In this document: one piece after another, positions 1 through 10,206 of the stretch
How positions within the stretch are numbered: position 1 is the stretch's first letter
Layout of the letters: every line of letters starts with the position of its first letter
DNA from: Polaribacter sp.
GTDB lineage: Bacteria > Bacteroidota > Bacteroidia > Flavobacteriales > Flavobacteriaceae
Direction of reading: 5' to 3'
NCBI GenBank assembly: GCA_018663625.1
Contig: JABJPX010000052.1
Location: 1 to 64,000 of the forward strand
DNA: 64,000 bases
Position numbers and translations under genes: made by a program
Notes under the pieces: model-generated
The model's input: only the letters and a program-made list of their open reading frames with translations
What the model was told of the DNA's origin: nothing
Database searches by the model: none

Positions 1-99
1 ATGGTCAACAATCCAAAATTAATTGAACGGCCAATTGTTGTCAATAAAGACAAGGCTATAATTGGAAGACCTACTTCTGACATTTTATCAATTATTTAG
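1..99 (+). CDS. ArsC-family reductase-like protein, 3' end only
   Basis: This is the last 32 residues of a protein cut by the window edge. The residues NPKLIERPIVV followed by KAIIGRP and an Ile/Leu-rich end are the usual C-terminus of the glutaredoxin-fold ArsC/Spx family, where the Arg-Pro region helps form the active site pocket. The catalytic Cys lies upstream of the window, so true arsenate reductase activity cannot be judged. The ATG at position 1 is probably an internal Met. Confidence 0.72.
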   Translation: MVNNPKLIERPIVVNKDKAIIGRPTSDILSII

Positions 100-193
100 A
101 CTTCAATTAAATAAATTCTTTAACGTTTCTTTAACAAAAAGAGCATTAAACTTTGTGTAATCTTTGCTGTATTAATGAAAAATAAATTAAGCT

Positions 194-2662
194 TTGATAA
201 AAAAACTCCCCCTAATACTCTTTAGCCTTTTTACTACCTCGCTATTATTCGCACAACAACCTACAAATACAAAAAACATCTCTCTAAAGGGAAAAGTTGT
301 GGAAGCGAATAGCAACGCGCCTTTAGAATATGCAACCATTGTTATAAAGAACACAGTAACTCAAAATATTTCTGGCGGAATTACCAATGAAAAAGGATTT
401 TTCGACATTAAAACTCCTACTGGAACCTATGAAATAAGTGTGGAATATATTTCTTTTAAAAGCATTCAATTGCCAACTCAAAAGCTAACAGCAGACAAAA
501 ATTTTGGAATCATCAAACTTTCTGAAGATGCAAACAGCTTGAATGAGGTGGTGATTATTGCCGAAAAATCGACGGTAGACATACGCCTAGACAAACGGAT
601 TTATAATGTAGGAAAAGACATGACCGTCAAAGGTGGAAACGCTTCTGATGTATTGGACAATGTGCCTTCTGTAAGTGTAGATGTCGAAGGTAATGTAAGC
701 TTACGTGGCAATGAAAACGTTCGTATTTTAATTGATGGAAAACCATCTGCTTTGGTGGGTTTAAGTGGTGCAGATGCATTGAGACAATTGCCAGCCGATG
801 CCATCGAGAAAGTAGAAGTCATTACGTCTCCTTCTGCTAGATATGACGCTGAAGGAACCGCAGGAATCCTAAACATCGTCTTACGAAAAGGAAAAGCGTT
901 AGGCTTTAATGGTTCTGTAAATTCAACAGTTGGATCGCCAGATCAATTTCAATTAGCGACCAACTTAAATCAACGAGGGAAAAAGACCAATCTCTTTTCT
1001 AACTTTGGATATCGTTACAGTAAAGGACCTGGAAATTCTTTTACCGATTTAAGAAATTTCACGAATGGCATTGTTACAAGTTCAAGAATTGAAGACCGAA
1101 TCTGGCAACGAAGAAGAAACAGTTTTAATGCCAATATTGGCTTGGAATATTTTCTAACCAAAAAAAGCAATCTTACTGGAACAGTCTTTTATCGAAATAC
1201 CAAAGGCAGTAATTATTCAGAAAACACCATTGAGGAATTTGATGAAAATTTCAACAACACAGACAATGCGATTCGTATTCAAGATGAAGATGGAGACGAT
1301 GAAACAGTACAATATTCTTTAAACTACACCAACAACTTTAATAAGGATGGCCACAAGTTAACAGTTGATTTTCAATACAGTGATAGTAAAGAAAACGAAG
1401 AAGCAATTAATACAGAGCCTGGTTTTATAGATGAAACCAATATTACCAATGAAGCTTCAATTAATACATTAGTACAAGCAGATTATGTGTTGCCTATTGG
1501 AGAAAACACCCAGTTTGAAGCGGGATATCGTGGCGATTTTCAGAATTTGACTTCTGACTTTATAGTGACTCCTGTATCTGACCCTGATTTTGATCCTTCC
1601 AACAACTTGGAATTTGGTCAGGACATTCACGCTTTTTATACTCAATATGGAAATAAGTTGAAGCAGTTTTCATTCTTATTGGGACTGCGTTTAGAAACCA
1701 CCGATGTAAAAGTACGGTTGTTAGGCACCAATGAAAATAATGATTTTAGTTATACCGAATTATTTCCAACGGTCAATATTGGTTTTGAAGCCACCGAAAA
1801 GCAAAGTTATACCTTAGGATATAGCAGACGTTTGCGAAGACCTCGTTTTTGGTATTTGAATCCTTTTGAATCTCGAAATAGCCAAAACATTATCTTTAAA
1901 GGAAATCCAGCATTGATTCCTACGTTTACAAATTCATTCGATTTGGGGTATTTAAACAGAATAGGAAAGTTAACACTAAACGCTTCTGTCTATTATCAAC
2001 ATTCTACGAATAATATCAGTAGAGTTACGCGTCAAGAAATCAGAGAAATTAACGGGAATGATGAATCTGTTCTTATCAGAGAGCCAATTAATCTAGCTAC
2101 AGAAGATCGGTATGGTTTTGAATTTACCTCCAATTACAACGCTTCTAAAAAAGTGCGTTTTGATGGTAGTTTCAACCTATTCAACTCTAGAACAGAAGGA
2201 ATCTACACCTATAACTTTTTAGATCCAGGTACCAATGAAACTACAGTCATCACAGATGATTTAGGCAACAGCAATACCAGCTGGAGAGCTCGTTTTAATG
2301 CACGTGTGACGCTGCCATATGCAATAGAATGGCAAACAAGATTGTCTTACAGGGGCCCCAATGAAAGCGCACAAAGTGTGACGAAAGGAATTTTTTCTGC
2401 CAATTTAGCCTTCAGTAAAGAGATCTTAAAAGAAAAAGGTACCTTAGTATTGAATGTGAGTGATGTATTCAATTCAAGAAAGAGGAATTCTGTAAACTAT
2501 ACGCCCAACGGAGACAACCCAACGAATATTTCCGATCAAACTTTCCAATGGAGACAGCGTCAAATATCTTTAAACTTTAGTTACCGTTTCAATCAAAAAA
2601 AGAAAGAAGCGCAAAGAGGTGGTAGAAACGATGGCGATGGTGGAGAAGGTTTTGAAGGGTAA
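194..2662 (+). CDS. Outer-membrane beta-barrel protein, TonB-receptor-like
   Basis: An 822-residue protein with a signal peptide (residues 1-20, ending LLFAQ). A carboxypeptidase-regulatory-like beta-sandwich follows (about 28-110), then a plug-like region (about 130-215, with GNENVRILIDGKPS), then a long barrel rich in alternating aromatic strands. This matches the flavobacterial 'outer membrane beta-barrel family protein' group; the ligand is unknown. The barrel is followed by a charged, Gly-rich tail (residues about 803-822), so it does not end on the usual terminal aromatic residue. The only in-frame start that keeps the signal peptide is TTG at 194; a nearby ATG at 175 is in another frame and stops at once. 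It stands alone, with a bidirectional terminator downstream. Confidence 0.85.
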   Translation: MIKKLPLILFSLFTTSLLFAQQPTNTKNISLKGKVVEANSNAPLEYATIVIKNTVTQNISGGITNEKGFFDIKTPTGTYEISVEYISFKSIQLPTQKLTADKNFGIIKLSEDANSLNEVVIIAEKSTVDIRLDKRIYNVGKDMTVKGGNASDVLDNVPSVSVDVEGNVSLRGNENVRILIDGKPSALVGLSGADALRQLPADAIEKVEVITSPSARYDAEGTAGILNIVLRKGKALGFNGSVNSTVGSPDQFQLATNLNQRGKKTNLFSNFGYRYSKGPGNSFTDLRNFTNGIVTSSRIEDRIWQRRRNSFNANIGLEYFLTKKSNLTGTVFYRNTKGSNYSENTIEEFDENFNNTDNAIRIQDEDGDDETVQYSLNYTNNFNKDGHKLTVDFQYSDSKENEEAINTEPGFIDETNITNEASINTLVQADYVLPIGENTQFEAGYRGDFQNLTSDFIVTPVSDPDFDPSNNLEFGQDIHAFYTQYGNKLKQFSFLLGLRLETTDVKVRLLGTNENNDFSYTELFPTVNIGFEATEKQSYTLGYSRRLRRPRFWYLNPFESRNSQNIIFKGNPALIPTFTNSFDLGYLNRIGKLTLNASVYYQHSTNNISRVTRQEIREINGNDESVLIREPINLATEDRYGFEFTSNYNASKKVRFDGSFNLFNSRTEGIYTYNFLDPGTNETTVITDDLGNSNTSWRARFNARVTLPYAIEWQTRLSYRGPNESAQSVTKGIFSANLAFSKEILKEKGTLVLNVSDVFNSRKRNSVNYTPNGDNPTNISDQTFQWRQRQISLNFSYRFNQKKKEAQRGGRNDGDGGEGFEG

Positions 2663-2682
2663 TACACTTCAAAACATAAATT

Positions 2683-2722
2683 AAAAAAAACCTCGTTCTA
2701 AAAATAGAACGAGGTTTTTTTT
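2683..2722. terminator. Bidirectional Rho-independent terminator
   Basis: A perfect 10-bp stem (CCTCGTTCTA / TAGAACGAGG, 2691-2714) with an AAAA loop is flanked by an A run on the left and a T run on the right. It can end the barrel gene on the plus strand and lgt on the minus strand. Confidence 0.9.
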
Positions 2723-2737
2723 AATAGGGTAAGGTGA

Positions 2738-3592
2738 TTACTTCTTCTTCCGAAACATCAACCAAAGGCCTAATAAGACTAAAGGAATGCTTAACACTTG
2801 CCCAGTATTTAATGGGCTAAAGAACCATTCTTCGCCTCTTTTTTGTACTTGCGGTTCTTTTAAGAACTCAATCACAAAACGTAGCGACCATAAAACAGCG
2901 GTAAAAAGACCAAATAAGTAGCCTAATTTTTGTTTTTTGTCGGTTTTCCAATATAGGTGCCACATTACAAAGAATAATGCCAAATAACTAAAAGCTTCAT
3001 AAAGTTGCGTTGGATGTCTTGGAAGTGTTTCTCCAGCAACTTCAAAAATAACTCCAAAACTAGAACCGGTTTCTTTTCCGTAAATTTCGGAGTTGAAAAA
3101 ATTTCCAAAACGGATGAAAAACCCTGCCAAAGCGACCATAATCCCAAGTCTGTCTAAAATAAACAACCAAGGTTTTTGTAAGTGTTTCTTCGCATAAAAA
3201 TACAATGCAATCGGGATTCCTATGGCTGCACCATGACTTGCAAATCCAGAAATTCCTGTAAACTTCCAGCCTTCAATCAAACCAAAAATCATGGCAGCGC
3301 CTTCTTGCCTCCTAAATGGCAATATAATTTGCCATAAGTTGTCTTGGTAATTGTCCCAACTGTAAAAGAAGACTTCTCCCAAACGCATTCCTACTAACAT
3401 AGAAATGAAGACATACATAAACAATGGATCTAATTTTTCTAATGAAATTTTATCTTGGATGTATATTTTTTTCATCAACCGAAGGCCCAATAAAAAAGCG
3501 GTGATAAACATGACACTATACCAACGGATGCTAATTCCTCCGATGTTTATGATTTCGGGATTCCAATTCCAATTAATTGCTAAAAAACTCAT
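2738..3592 (-). CDS. lgt: Prolipoprotein diacylglyceryl transferase
   Basis: This 284-residue inner-membrane enzyme transfers a diacylglyceryl group from phosphatidylglycerol to the lipobox Cys of prolipoproteins, the first step of lipoprotein maturation. About seven hydrophobic segments are visible. Family motifs include GGISIRWYSVMF near the N-terminus, GFASHGAAIG (about 116-125), the RFGNFFNSEIYG signature (about 161-172) and RHPTQLYEA (about 192-200). Length is normal for the family. It lies 19 bp after yidD on the same strand and ends at the shared terminator. Many of the PUL proteins in this window are its likely substrates. Confidence 0.97.
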   Translation of the reverse strand: MSFLAINWNWNPEIINIGGISIRWYSVMFITAFLLGLRLMKKIYIQDKISLEKLDPLFMYVFISMLVGMRLGEVFFYSWDNYQDNLWQIILPFRRQEGAAMIFGLIEGWKFTGISGFASHGAAIGIPIALYFYAKKHLQKPWLFILDRLGIMVALAGFFIRFGNFFNSEIYGKETGSSFGVIFEVAGETLPRHPTQLYEAFSYLALFFVMWHLYWKTDKKQKLGYLFGLFTAVLWSLRFVIEFLKEPQVQKRGEEWFFSPLNTGQVLSIPLVLLGLWLMFRKKK

Positions 3593-3611
3593 AGGTTATC
3601 TATTTTATACT

Positions 3612-3899
3612 TCAATCTTTTAAGATTGCATTCTTCTTTTTTTCTGGCACTGGATCGTAGCCACTTCCACCCCAAGGATGGCAACTAAAAATTCTTTTTA
3701 AGGCCAACCAACCTCCTGCAAACAATCCTTGTTTTTGCAAAGCTTCTATGGTATAATGAGAACATGTAGGACTGTATCTACAAGTCGATGGCGTAAAAGG
3801 TGAGATGGCTGTTTGATAAAAACGAACCAACAAAATAAATGGATATGTGATTCTTTTTTTCAAATTATTGTATTGAAAATGTGGTTCCTTCTCTCCCAT
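3612..3899 (-). CDS. yidD: Membrane protein insertion efficiency factor YidD
   Basis: A small inner-membrane-associated protein of the YidD (DUF37) family, thought to assist YidC/Sec-dependent insertion. The family core [20 protein letters not shown] and then [24 protein letters not shown] are intact. The ATG at 3899 gives 95 residues but overlaps cysS by 35 bp and adds 12 residues ([12 protein letters not shown]) not typical of the family. A TTG at 3863, one base after the cysS stop codon, gives the usual-looking N-terminus LKKRITYPF and may be the true start. It is cotranscribed with cysS and probably lgt. Confidence 0.93.
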   Translation of the reverse strand: MGEKEPHFQYNNLKKRITYPFILLVRFYQTAISPFTPSTCRYSPTCSHYTIEALQKQGLFAGGWLALKRIFSCHPWGGSGYDPVPEKKKNAILKD

Positions 3900-5343
3900 C
3901 TTTTAACTGAATGCCCAAGGCAATCAGTTCATCTCTAATTTGATCTGATAATGCCCAATCTTTATTTTCTCTTGCTTCTTTTCGCAATTTAATCAACAGC
4001 GCTACCACTCCGTTTATTTTATCTGAATTGTCCTGATTGGCTTCATTCATCAATCCTAAAACATCAAAAACAAATGCGTTTAAGGTGGTTTTAAGAGTTG
4101 CTAAATCAGCAGCAGTAATTGTTGCGTTCTGTTCTTTTATTTGGTTGATTGCTTTTACTGCTTCAAACAAATGTGCAATTAAAACTGGCGTATTAAAGTC
4201 ATCATTCATAGCAGCATAACAATCCTTTTCCCATTTCTGAACATCAAAAGTAGAGGTTTTAGCTGCTGCAATACTATCTACAAAACGAACGGCATCCATC
4301 AATTTAGCATGCCCTTTTTCTGAGGCCTCTAAAGCTTCTCCAGAAAAGTCTAAAATGCTTCTATAATTGGCTTGTAAATTAAAGAAACGTACTACACTTG
4401 CCGAAAATGGTTTTGGTAAAATGTCATTTTCTCCTGATAAAATCTCATTGGGTAAAATAAAGTTCCCGGTAGATTTTGCCATTTTCTGACTGTTTAACAG
4501 CAACATGTTGGTGTGCATCCAGTAGTTTACGGGTTTTACACCGCTACAGGTTTGAGATTGTGCAATTTCACATTCATGATGTGGAAATTTCAAATCCATT
4601 CCCCCCCCATGGATGTCAAATTGTTCTCCTAAATATTTTGTACTCATTACTGAACATTCTAAGTGCCAGCCTGGAAATCCGTCTGACCAAGGAGAAGGCC
4701 AACGCATAATGTGTCTTTCGTCTGCTTTTTTCCAAAGGGCAAAATCTTGTGGATTTTTTTTATCTGATTGTCCGTCTAATGTTCTAGTATTGTGAATTAA
4801 GTCTTCTACTTTCCTACCTGATAAAATTCCGTAATGGCTGTCTTCATTGTAGGCCAAAACATCAAAATAAACAGATCCATTTACTTCGTATGCAAAACCT
4901 TTTTCAATGATTTCTTTAATCATTTCTATTTGTTCTACAATGTGTCCCGTTGCTGTAGGTTCTATGCTTGGTGGTAAAAAGTTGTAATTTTTTAATACAT
5001 CGTGAAAGTCTACGGTATACTTTTGAACCACTTCCATCGGCTCTATTTTTTCTAACCGAGCTTTTTTAGAAATGCGGTCTTCGCCTTCATCTGCGTCATT
5101 TTCTAAATGTCCAGCATCGGTTATATTACGCACATAACGTACTTTATAGCCCAAATGCAATAGGTAACGATACACCACATCAAAGAACATAAAGGTTCTT
5201 ACATTCCCCAAATGGGCATTGCTATATACGGTGGGTCCACAAACGTACATACCTACATATCCGTCTGTTATGGTTTTAAAATCCTCTTTCTTTTTAGAAA
5301 GCGAATTGTATACTTTCAATTGATTTTCTTTGTAACGTTCCAT
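3865..5343 (-). CDS. cysS: Cysteinyl-tRNA synthetase
   Basis: A class Ia aminoacyl-tRNA synthetase of 492 residues that charges tRNA-Cys in the cytosol. The HIGH-type motif HLGN (44-47) and KMSKS-type motif KMAKS (287-291) are intact. Predicted zinc ligands are Cys35, Cys230, His255 and Glu259 (in FPHHECE), the set used by the family for cysteine discrimination. The anticodon-binding C-terminal region is complete. It is the first gene of a cysS-yidD-lgt run on the minus strand. Confidence 0.98.
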   Translation of the reverse strand: MERYKENQLKVYNSLSKKKEDFKTITDGYVGMYVCGPTVYSNAHLGNVRTFMFFDVVYRYLLHLGYKVRYVRNITDAGHLENDADEGEDRISKKARLEKIEPMEVVQKYTVDFHDVLKNYNFLPPSIEPTATGHIVEQIEMIKEIIEKGFAYEVNGSVYFDVLAYNEDSHYGILSGRKVEDLIHNTRTLDGQSDKKNPQDFALWKKADERHIMRWPSPWSDGFPGWHLECSVMSTKYLGEQFDIHGGGMDLKFPHHECEIAQSQTCSGVKPVNYWMHTNMLLLNSQKMAKSTGNFILPNEILSGENDILPKPFSASVVRFFNLQANYRSILDFSGEALEASEKGHAKLMDAVRFVDSIAAAKTSTFDVQKWEKDCYAAMNDDFNTPVLIAHLFEAVKAINQIKEQNATITAADLATLKTTLNAFVFDVLGLMNEANQDNSDKINGVVALLIKLRKEARENKDWALSDQIRDELIALGIQLKDGREGTTFSIQ

Positions 5344-5558
5344 TAAAAAAGTGCCTATTTACAGTTGATAAATATAGGAACTTTATAAAGAATAGCGAAA
5401 TAGAATTTAGGGGATATAGAATGTGTTTTTTCGACTCAATTCGGCTGTTTAGAATTCAGAGTATACCCTAATAAGTTCATATATTTTGTGAATTTTTAGA
5501 GAGAAACAAGGGAGCAAGTTCTCATTTTTATACTTAAATTTACATATTAACTTTTGCA

Positions 5559-6626
5559 ATGGATAAAAAAATATCTGCATTGACTGAAAATGAAGGGGTT
5601 TCTCTACCGGAAACCACCAGCAATAGCGCTGCTCAAAAAATAAAATTGAGCAGAGCTAAACAGCATTCTGTGGAAGCGTTTGTAACGAACATTTTGGCAG
5701 GAGACATTCCTTTTTTAAGCCGTGCTATTACCTTGGTAGAAAGCACAACAGTAAAACATCAACAGAAAGCGAATGCTATTTTAGAGCGTTGTTTACCCTT
5801 TGCGAACAATTCAGTAAGAATTGGGATTACGGGGGTTCCTGGTGTTGGAAAAAGTACTTTTATTGAAGCTTTTGGTAAACATTTAACTTCACAAGGCAAA
5901 AAAGTTGCGGTGTTGGCTGTAGACCCAAGTAGCTCGCTAAACAAAGGAAGTATTTTAGGCGACAAAACTCGCATGGAAGAATTGGTTACTGATAAAAATG
6001 CATTTATCAGGCCCTCTCCTTCTGGGACTTCTTTGGGAGGGGTTGCTCAAAAAACACGGGAAAGTATCATCCTTTGTGAGGCTGCTGGTTTTGATACGAT
6101 TATTATTGAAACAGTTGGTGTTGGACAGTCTGAAACGGTGGTGCACTCGATGGTCGATTTCTTTTTATTATTGAAACTTTCGGGAGCTGGTGATGAATTG
6201 CAGGGAATGAAACGAGGCATTATTGAAATGGCGGATGCGATTGTGATTCACAAAGCAGATGGAGATAATATTCAGCGAGCAAAGATGGCGAAAGTAGCGT
6301 TTACAAACGCCTTGCATTTATATCCTTTAAAGGAAAACAAGTGGCAACCAAAGGTGGTCACAGCAAGTGCTTTGGAAAAGCATGGAATTGCTGAAATAGA
6401 ACTTTTAATTTCTGAATACATCCAACTAACAAAACAGAATGCTTCTTTTGAAAATAAAAGAAATGCGCAAAATAAATTTTGGCTTTTGTCTACAATAGAA
6501 CAGCAACTAAAATCGAGTTTTTACCAAAATCCATTGATCAAAGCGGCATTGTCTGAAGAAATTCTTGCTTTAGAAAATGGAAAAACAACACCTTTTAATG
6601 CTGCTAAAAGACTTCTGAATCTTTAA
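5559..6626 (+). CDS. meaB: Methylmalonyl-CoA mutase-associated GTPase MeaB
   Basis: A 355-residue G3E-type P-loop GTPase of the MeaB/ArgK family, which loads and protects the B12 cofactor of methylmalonyl-CoA mutase. The Walker A GVPGVGKST lies at 92-100, followed by VLAVDPSSS, the switch region GSILGDKTRM, and ETVGVGQSE; the base-recognition area reads IVIHKADGDN where classical GTPases have NKxD. No mutase gene is in the window. It is transcribed alone, in a 215-bp gap from divergent cysS, and ends at a strong hairpin. A TTTTG run sits only two bases before the ATG. Confidence 0.95.
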   Translation: MDKKISALTENEGVSLPETTSNSAAQKIKLSRAKQHSVEAFVTNILAGDIPFLSRAITLVESTTVKHQQKANAILERCLPFANNSVRIGITGVPGVGKSTFIEAFGKHLTSQGKKVAVLAVDPSSSLNKGSILGDKTRMEELVTDKNAFIRPSPSGTSLGGVAQKTRESIILCEAAGFDTIIIETVGVGQSETVVHSMVDFFLLLKLSGAGDELQGMKRGIIEMADAIVIHKADGDNIQRAKMAKVAFTNALHLYPLKENKWQPKVVTASALEKHGIAEIELLISEYIQLTKQNASFENKRNAQNKFWLLSTIEQQLKSSFYQNPLIKAALSEEILALENGKTTPFNAAKRLLNL

Positions 6627-6649
6627 ATTATTATTTTTTTCTTCATAAA

Positions 6650-6682
6650 AAAATCGCCTACATTGCTGTAGGCGATTTTATC
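6650..6682. terminator. Rho-independent terminator between meaB and the 1029-aa gene
   Basis: A 13-bp perfect stem (AAAATCGCCTACA / TGTAGGCGATTTT) with a TTGC loop and A/T flanks works in both directions between convergent genes. Confidence 0.9.
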
Positions 6683-6703
6683 TTTTATGAAAGGAATGTT
6701 TGT

Positions 6704-9700
6704 TTATTCTTTAATAAACTTCATTGTTCCTACTGCATTGTTTATCGTATATTTTAAAATGTAAACACCCGTTTTCAATGAAGATACATCCAGTACATCT
6801 TCTTTTTTATTGAGGGTAGCATTTACTACTTTTTTACCCAACACATTGTAAATAGTTACATTTTCAATGATGTCTTGCGCACTAATTTTTAATGCATCGG
6901 TCGCTGGAACTGGAGACAAACTTACATTTAATAAGTTGTCTTTGTCAACGCTAGCGGTTGCAGGTCTGTACATATAAATATTATCTACATAAACAACATT
7001 TAAATCACTGGTTATTAAAAACTGAGCCAAGTCATTTCTTGAATCATTTCCAATTCCTGTCCAATCAGAAAAAGGAATGTCTAAAGAAATCCAAGTTCCT
7101 GGATTCGGATTTGGAATCGCTGGATTACTTGCATTTGTTACAGAAAACTCAATTGCATTTGCTTCTGAAGTACCACCATCCCAATTCGAAAATTTCAAAT
7201 TAAAACTTCTGTCTAATGTTGCCTCTGTGACAAAAACATCTAAGTGAAAATGAGTAAATGGAGTTGCATCTATTTGATTACTATTTAGAAATTCAACACC
7301 TAAGAAATTTTCAAAAGTTATTTTCTTAGTATCATTTCCAACAATTTGAACATCTTCTATTGCAGCACTGTCCCAACTTGCAGACCAAGTGTCTATGGTA
7401 ATGTTGTCATAGGCATTACTGAATAATGAAATCACATCCCAAGCATTTCTTGCTGGAGGTGTTGGTGCCGCCACTGTTGGTGCTTCAGGATCTGTTGGAG
7501 GTGCAACATTGGTACCACCCTGAATGTCGTCCACTAAATAGGTATCTGTAGCTCCACTTCCAGCATCTGTAAAGAGTACTAGTTTTGAATAACTTCCTAA
7601 ACCTGCTGGAAAGTTTAAACTAATGGTTTCCCAATCGGTTCCCGTAGTATTGAATGCTAATTCTGTATTAGATCCTCCATTTGCTTCCCCTTCAAATTTT
7701 AACAAGTGATTTCCAGACCCAGAACCATTCATTGGTTTGATTCTAAAAGTAATGGTATTGTTATCATCGTCTGATAAGTTCACATTTAAATCTAAATAAG
7801 AAATAACATTGTCCCAATCTCCGGCACTTCCTACAATTTCTAGTACTTTATTTGAAGCATCTGTTGGGTCTTCGATTACCGTCCCAACATTTGGATTTGC
7901 TGTAAATGGGTTTTCTCCATCTTCAAAATCAAATGGCAAAGCAATTCCATTAAAGGCTGGTGCTTTATAAAAGTATACATTGTCAATATAGATTGTGGAA
8001 GGGTTTGAACCAGCTTGTCCATCAAATTTCATTTGAATTAAAGAATCCCATGTCATCCCTGTAAAATCAGCAATCGCAATATCAACACTACTCCATGCTC
8101 CAGTAACAACAGGAACATCCACTAAAATTTCACCAACACCTGAACCGTTATTTACAGGAGTAAACTTTACATTGGTCGCATCGGCTGTCCAAATATCGAT
8201 ATGTACAAACTCCATTGCTGAAGCATCTGTAGCGTCAAATTCTGTTCCTTGATAATTAAAGTTTGAATATTCTAAAACCGTGTTTACACCATTTCCAGTA
8301 GGGTCATAAGCGGCATCAACAGCTCCTGACTGTCCCCAACCTGGATTAAAGTTGGTCACATTTATATTGGTGTACGCATCACTATAAATCGAAATAACAT
8401 CTGCTGCATCTCTTTCTGGTGGCGTTGGTGCATCAGTAGTTGGAGCCGTTGCAACTGGTATCTTGTACATGTAAATGTTATCTACAAATACTTGTCCTAA
8501 ATTAGAGGTGATTATAAATTGTGCCAAATCACTTCTCGAAATACCGTTTACTCCTCCCCAACTTGAAAATGGAATGTCTAAAGAAATCCATGTTCCTGGA
8601 TTTGGGTTTGGTAGCGCAGGTGTACTTACATTGGTTGTTGAAAATTCAATAGCATTTGCTTCAGCAGTACCTCCAGCCCAGTTAGAGAACTTCAAATTGA
8701 AACTTTTATCGAGTGTTTCAGTTTCCGTATAAATATCAATATGAAAGTGCGTAAATTCTGTTGCGTCTATTCTAGCATCTAGAAATTCTACACCAATAAA
8801 ATTTACGAAATTTATTTTTTTGGTATCATTTCCTTGAATTTGAATGTCTTCAATCGAAGAATCATCCCATGTTGCAGACCAAGTATCAATTGGCATGTCT
8901 GTATAGGCATTACTAAATAGAGAAACTACATCTTCTGCATTCCTAGCTGGTGGTGTTGGAGCTGCTTCAGATGGACCTTCGACTACAAATGAAATTGTAT
9001 ACTCATTGGTTTGAGAACCATCTTGAGAAACTACGACAACGCTTGCATCTCCAGGAACTGAAGTCGCTTGTGTTATTGTAATGCTTGTAACATTGGCATC
9101 TGTTGCGGTTGCAGTAACTTCTGGAACAGCTCCACCAACTGCTACTCCAACAGTGTATGCAAAAGTTGTAGGGCTAAAACCTGATACGATTGCTCCATTG
9201 ACGTTTAAGTTAGTTAAAGAAGCATCGGTTCCTTCAGCTACAGGTTCTTTCCAAAAATAAATATTGTCTATATAAATGTCTGTGGTAGAATCTCCACCAT
9301 CAAATTTCAATTCTTTGATATCAGCAATCGACATTCCTTGGTCTGTAAAATCCGACAAAGGAATTTCTACACTCGACCATGAACCTGCGTTTGCAGGAAC
9401 ATTGACAGATTTTTCTCCTGTTGTTGCACTTATTAAAAATACATTCGGAGAAAGTCCGTTTGTCCAGATATCTACATGCATTGTTGTCATTCCTGAGATA
9501 TTAATCTCAGAACCAATTACGATTCCTTGATAATGAAAAGCAGGGTATTTCAATACATTGTCACTGTTGAGTGTTTCTGTTGTAACATTTCCAGAGGTAG
9601 AACCCCAATTGGGATTGAAATTTGAAACTGTAATATCATCATACACTGTTGTTGTGGCATTGGTTGTTTGTGTAAATAAAGAAATTACATTCTCAGCATC

Positions 9701-9793
9701 TCTTGCTGTAGGTTCTGCTGCAGCACTTCCTGGTGCCTGTGCATACATCAATGATGATAAAATCATTGCAAAGTATAAAGTAATTTTTTTCAT
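6704..9793 (-). CDS. T9SS-secreted multimodular glycan-binding protein (four repeat modules)
   Basis: A 1029-residue secreted protein with no recognisable catalytic domain. Order: signal peptide (1-20); repeat module A1 (about 26-186); cadherin-like beta-sandwich (about 190-272); A2 (about 276-452); A3 (about 456-612); a different CBM-like sandwich (about 613-760, starting PFDFEDGENPF); A4 (about 770-945); type IX sorting tail (about 950-1029, ending GTMKFIKE). Each A module opens with a Pro-rich linker and a DVISLFSNAYTN-like stretch and ends YIDNIYFYK. A2 and A4 are close copies, down to shared PNPNPGTWISLDIPFS. It probably holds glucan at the cell surface, judged from its place beside the GH17/GH30 operon. 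It has its own promoter region carrying the shared PUL motif. Confidence 0.85.
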   Translation of the reverse strand: MKKITLYFAMILSSLMYAQAPGSAAAEPTARDAENVISLFTQTTNATTTVYDDITVSNFNPNWGSTSGNVTTETLNSDNVLKYPAFHYQGIVIGSEINISGMTTMHVDIWTNGLSPNVFLISATTGEKSVNVPANAGSWSSVEIPLSDFTDQGMSIADIKELKFDGGDSTTDIYIDNIYFWKEPVAEGTDASLTNLNVNGAIVSGFSPTTFAYTVGVAVGGAVPEVTATATDANVTSITITQATSVPGDASVVVVSQDGSQTNEYTISFVVEGPSEAAPTPPARNAEDVVSLFSNAYTDMPIDTWSATWDDSSIEDIQIQGNDTKKINFVNFIGVEFLDARIDATEFTHFHIDIYTETETLDKSFNLKFSNWAGGTAEANAIEFSTTNVSTPALPNPNPGTWISLDIPFSSWGGVNGISRSDLAQFIITSNLGQVFVDNIYMYKIPVATAPTTDAPTPPERDAADVISIYSDAYTNINVTNFNPGWGQSGAVDAAYDPTGNGVNTVLEYSNFNYQGTEFDATDASAMEFVHIDIWTADATNVKFTPVNNGSGVGEILVDVPVVTGAWSSVDIAIADFTGMTWDSLIQMKFDGQAGSNPSTIYIDNVYFYKAPAFNGIALPFDFEDGENPFTANPNVGTVIEDPTDASNKVLEIVGSAGDWDNVISYLDLNVNLSDDDNNTITFRIKPMNGSGSGNHLLKFEGEANGGSNTELAFNTTGTDWETISLNFPAGLGSYSKLVLFTDAGSGATDTYLVDDIQGGTNVAPPTDPEAPTVAAPTPPARNAWDVISLFSNAYDNITIDTWSASWDSAAIEDVQIVGNDTKKITFENFLGVEFLNSNQIDATPFTHFHLDVFVTEATLDRSFNLKFSNWDGGTSEANAIEFSVTNASNPAIPNPNPGTWISLDIPFSDWTGIGNDSRNDLAQFLITSDLNVVYVDNIYMYRPATASVDKDNLLNVSLSPVPATDALKISAQDIIENVTIYNVLGKKVVNATLNKKEDVLDVSSLKTGVYILKYTINNAVGTMKFIKE
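6705..6955 (-). repeat. T9SS tail copy 1 (near-duplicate of 10208-10456)
   Basis: The last ~80 codons of this gene and of the interrupted gene at 10207-11715 are nearly the same at DNA and protein level; both end with the same stretch DVSSLKTGVYILKY and then MKFIKE. This suggests duplication or gene conversion of the sorting-signal cassette. Confidence 0.85.
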
Positions 9794-9978
9794 AAATAGT
9801 TGTTTTAATTTAACCTTATAATATTATCATATATTTTTGTCTAATAAACATTATAGACCTATATAAAACATATACGTTAAATATTAAATTTTATTAAAAA
9901 TTATTAAACCTCAAAATCAATGATTTTAAAGGGATACATTGAAATTCTATAACTTTTATAATATAAGATTGAAATCAT

Positions 9979-9997
9979 ATGTATGGTTTTTGTATTG
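9979..9997 (-). promoter_or_regulatory. Candidate PUL regulator site D
   Basis: On the minus strand this reads CAATACAAAAACCATACAT, close to the consensus CAATACAAnACCAnnACAT found upstream of the other three PUL transcription units. It is the most divergent of the four copies. Confidence 0.5.
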
Positions 9998-10149
9998 GTT
10001 AATACTATTACATTGAAGATTTCATCCGTTTTTATTAATTAAAAAACAGTGTGAGAACATTCTAAATCAATACCTTCAAAATAATTTCAATTCGTTGATA
10101 GCAAAAAAGGAGGTTATTTTCGCAATTATTAAATGCTACGAATAATAAA

Positions 10150-10182
10150 AAAATCGCTTGCAGTATATGCAAGCGATTTTAT
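10150..10182 (-). terminator. Rho-independent terminator after the interrupted CBM4 gene
   Basis: A 13-bp perfect stem (AAAATCGCTTGCA / TGCAAGCGATTTT) with a GTATA loop and A/T tails lies just past the stop codon of the 10207-11715 gene. Confidence 0.9.
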
Positions 10183-10206
10183 TTTTTATAAAATAAAGAA
10201 TGTAAC

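Larger units (their letters stand above)
9794..10206 (-). promoter_or_regulatory. Promoter region of the 1029-aa gene (413-bp gene-free stretch)
   Basis: Read on the minus strand, a TATGTTTT box (complement of 9865-9872) resembles the TAnnTTTG -7 element and lies 72 nt before the ATG. A 19-bp element matching the shared PUL motif lies upstream at 9979-9997. The far end of the gap holds the terminator of the next gene (10150-10180). I see no gene in this stretch. Confidence 0.55.
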